DNA of 64,000 nucleotides from Cryptomeria japonica. Lineage: Eukaryota; Streptophyta; Pinopsida; Cupressales; Cupressaceae. A model generated the notes under the pieces. That model searched no databases. It was not told the origin of the DNA and saw only the letters and a list, made by a program, of their open reading frames with translations. Both the position numbers and the translations under genes were made by a program. The stretch is taken from assembly GCF_030272615.1 (NCBI RefSeq), contig NC_081415.1:375861392-375925391 (forward strand). Reading direction: 5' to 3'. Numbering within the stretch: the stretch's first letter is position 1; every line of letters starts with the position of its first letter. Positions 62,481-64,000 of the stretch are shown in pieces.

Positions 62481-64000
62481 CAGTAGAGAAATTGATGATT
62501 ACATCTGAACTTATGGAAGTTGTAAAGGCGGAACGAATTGTCTTATAATGCTTTATCACAAGTTCCTAGTGGTGTTATAGTGAAAGGAGATTTGTCCAGC
62601 TACATTGATTGCAAGATTGAGGATTTAGGATCATTATTGATATATTCTCAGTTAAATCCCTTTGCGAAGAAAACGAAAAGATTCAACCAAAATATATTAG
62701 GGTTTATGAGAAAGGTTTTCATAATGCAGCTTACTTTCTTGAATATTTTGAAGAGGAACATATTCGAATTATTTTGAGTTGTGTTCATGGGGAAAACATG
62801 TATTTGGAAAGGACTCATACTATAACCAAGGAATCTATTCAAGTTGTAACTAGTTTTTATTCAACCGGTGAAGTACCTAAGCTGAGGCGTATTTCAAAAG
62901 ATACAGTAAACACTCTAACCGGACCAACCTCTGATGGGCATGCTTTTTCTGTCAATAACATCAAGGACTCAGTGGTAAAGTTGGCAACTATGGTTATAGG
63001 GTACCGGGGTATTCTATTCTAGCAGATTGAATAGTGTTCCATCTACAGTGGTGCATAATGCTTACAAGATAGCTGAAAATGCTAATTATGACCTATGTGA
63101 GTCCATAAGGAGCCAATTATTGTTGAATCTTCAGTCTATCAAGAAGGACAACAGTCAAAAGTTTAAATTTGGAAAATTGTTGATCAGTCTATTCTTTTAT
63201 TTCCAGAATTTCCTACCGAGAATTGGTGATCTTGAATGGTCTAAGGATCTACCGGTACCTGCCCAGATCAAGAACAATATCAAGGCTGTAAAGAACACCT
63301 TCTCTATTGCAATGAACAAATACTTCAATGAATTTCAAAAGAAAATGAGTATGAGAGTAAGATTGCCTGAGGATGTGGTAAAACACTTTGCTAAGAATAT
63401 TATTTTCATAGTTACCACTGATTTCTATTTGATGGAGGCTATTGAGCCTAGAGAATAAGAAATGGAAGACATGAGCGATGAAGTCAACTATGACTTATTG
63501 ATTGGTTATGCCAGTAACCTATTGGCATCTCCAGTAGACAAAAAGAAGGCAAAATTGGATACAATTGAAGTTCAGACTGCACAAGATGAAACCAGTAGTG
63601 TTCCTACCATAAGTGGTAAAGGTAAGAAGAAGAAGGCTGAGAAAGAACCTTCGGTAATAAAAAGTGCAAGAGTGACATGAAGTGTCCAAACCAAAAAGGA
63701 ATTGGAACCCAAAGTATATGCAAAGGAGACTGCATCAAAGAAAAGAGGTCGGAAACTAATTCTCCAAGAAGAATCTGAAGGTACTGATACTAAGGAGGAA
63801 CCCAAAAAGATGAAAACAACTGGTAAAACAACCAAACTAGTGAAGGAAGTGCCAAAGGCAACTGTGCCTATTAATGTTTTAACTTACAAGCCAGAGACTA
63901 CCTTTGAAAGAACAGTGAAGACATTAGGAAAAAATAGATTTGATAATGTCAAAGATCATTTTGATTCATTCACTGAAGATGAAAAGGAGCAAATTATTCA
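62480..64000 (+). pseudogene. Decayed unrecognised coding region, runs off the window
   Basis: Pieces in two frames line up as one former protein: 62538-62777 (frame of 63027), 62774-63022 (another frame), then 63027-63458, 63462-63680 and on to 64000 in the first frame, with stops at 63456-63458 and 63678-63680. Visible text includes VVTSFYSTGEVPKLRRISKD, KFGKLLISLFFYFQNFLP and a Lys/Glu/Thr-rich low-complexity tail from about 63540. No protease, integrase or RT motif is visible. It could be an extra ORF of a non-autonomous retroelement or an N-terminal gag variant. Confidence 0.55.

Noticed and set aside
1-64000. tRNA, rRNA, riboswitch or bacterial-type operon signals
   Set aside because: Looked for on both strands by motif; nothing resembling a cloverleaf with a T-loop and an acceptor stem, or rRNA core text, was seen. 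The tRNA-like words near 26605 and 60649 are primer binding sites.

Overview
The window looks like plant nuclear DNA from a large, repeat-filled genome. A gymnosperm or similar big-genome plant is my best guess, not a proven assignment. I find no credible host gene and no tRNA, rRNA or CRISPR. Nearly all of it is transposable elements and tandem repeats, many of them nested.

Layout. (1) 1-4270: an array of about 29 copies of a 148-bp satellite. (2) 4287-8890: a decayed Ty3/gypsy chromovirus (gag, protease, RT-RNase H, integrase, chromodomain) with its 5' end missing, then an untranslated 3' flank and a GA-rich repeat field to about 10.7 kb. (3) 10.7-17.26 kb: AT-rich DNA with two relics of L1-type LINEs (12.03-14.64 kb minus; 16.44-17.11 kb plus) and small tandem repeats. 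(4) 17,262-22,066 and 27,057-32,210: the same 148-bp satellite in the opposite orientation. It was one array, split by a complete Ty1/copia element (22,067-27,056, minus strand) with two LTRs of about 434 bp, a primer binding site, a polypurine tract, a target duplication and an open 1311-codon gag-pol.

(5) 32,211-38,196 plus 54,408-about 59,100: an outer Ty3/gypsy element, plus strand. Its pol has an unusual order: protease, extra RNase H, RT, decayed RNase H, integrase. Two further open frames of unknown function (654 and 319 codons) follow the integrase. (6) 38,197-54,407: a 16.2-kb Tat-like Ty3/gypsy element, minus strand, inserted into the integrase part of the outer pol. Its 785-bp LTRs differ at one base that I could find, so it is young, yet its pol carries a frameshift and a stop codon. 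It also holds, antisense to its own pol, a gene for a plant-mobile-domain (MAIN-like) protein with a TATA-like box, a short first exon, a consensus intron and a long second exon. (7) 59.1-64 kb: the 3' side of a copia LTR, an iMet primer site, a gag relic with four zinc-knuckle positions, and a decayed unrecognised coding region running off the window.

The elements give a relative time order: satellite arrays and LINE relics oldest, then the chromovirus, then the copia insertion into the satellite, and the 16.2-kb element most recent. The features most worth follow-up are the antisense spliced gene in the young Tat element, the RNase H placement in the outer element, the unknown two-ORF tail of the outer element, and the inverted-dimer structure of the 148-bp satellite.
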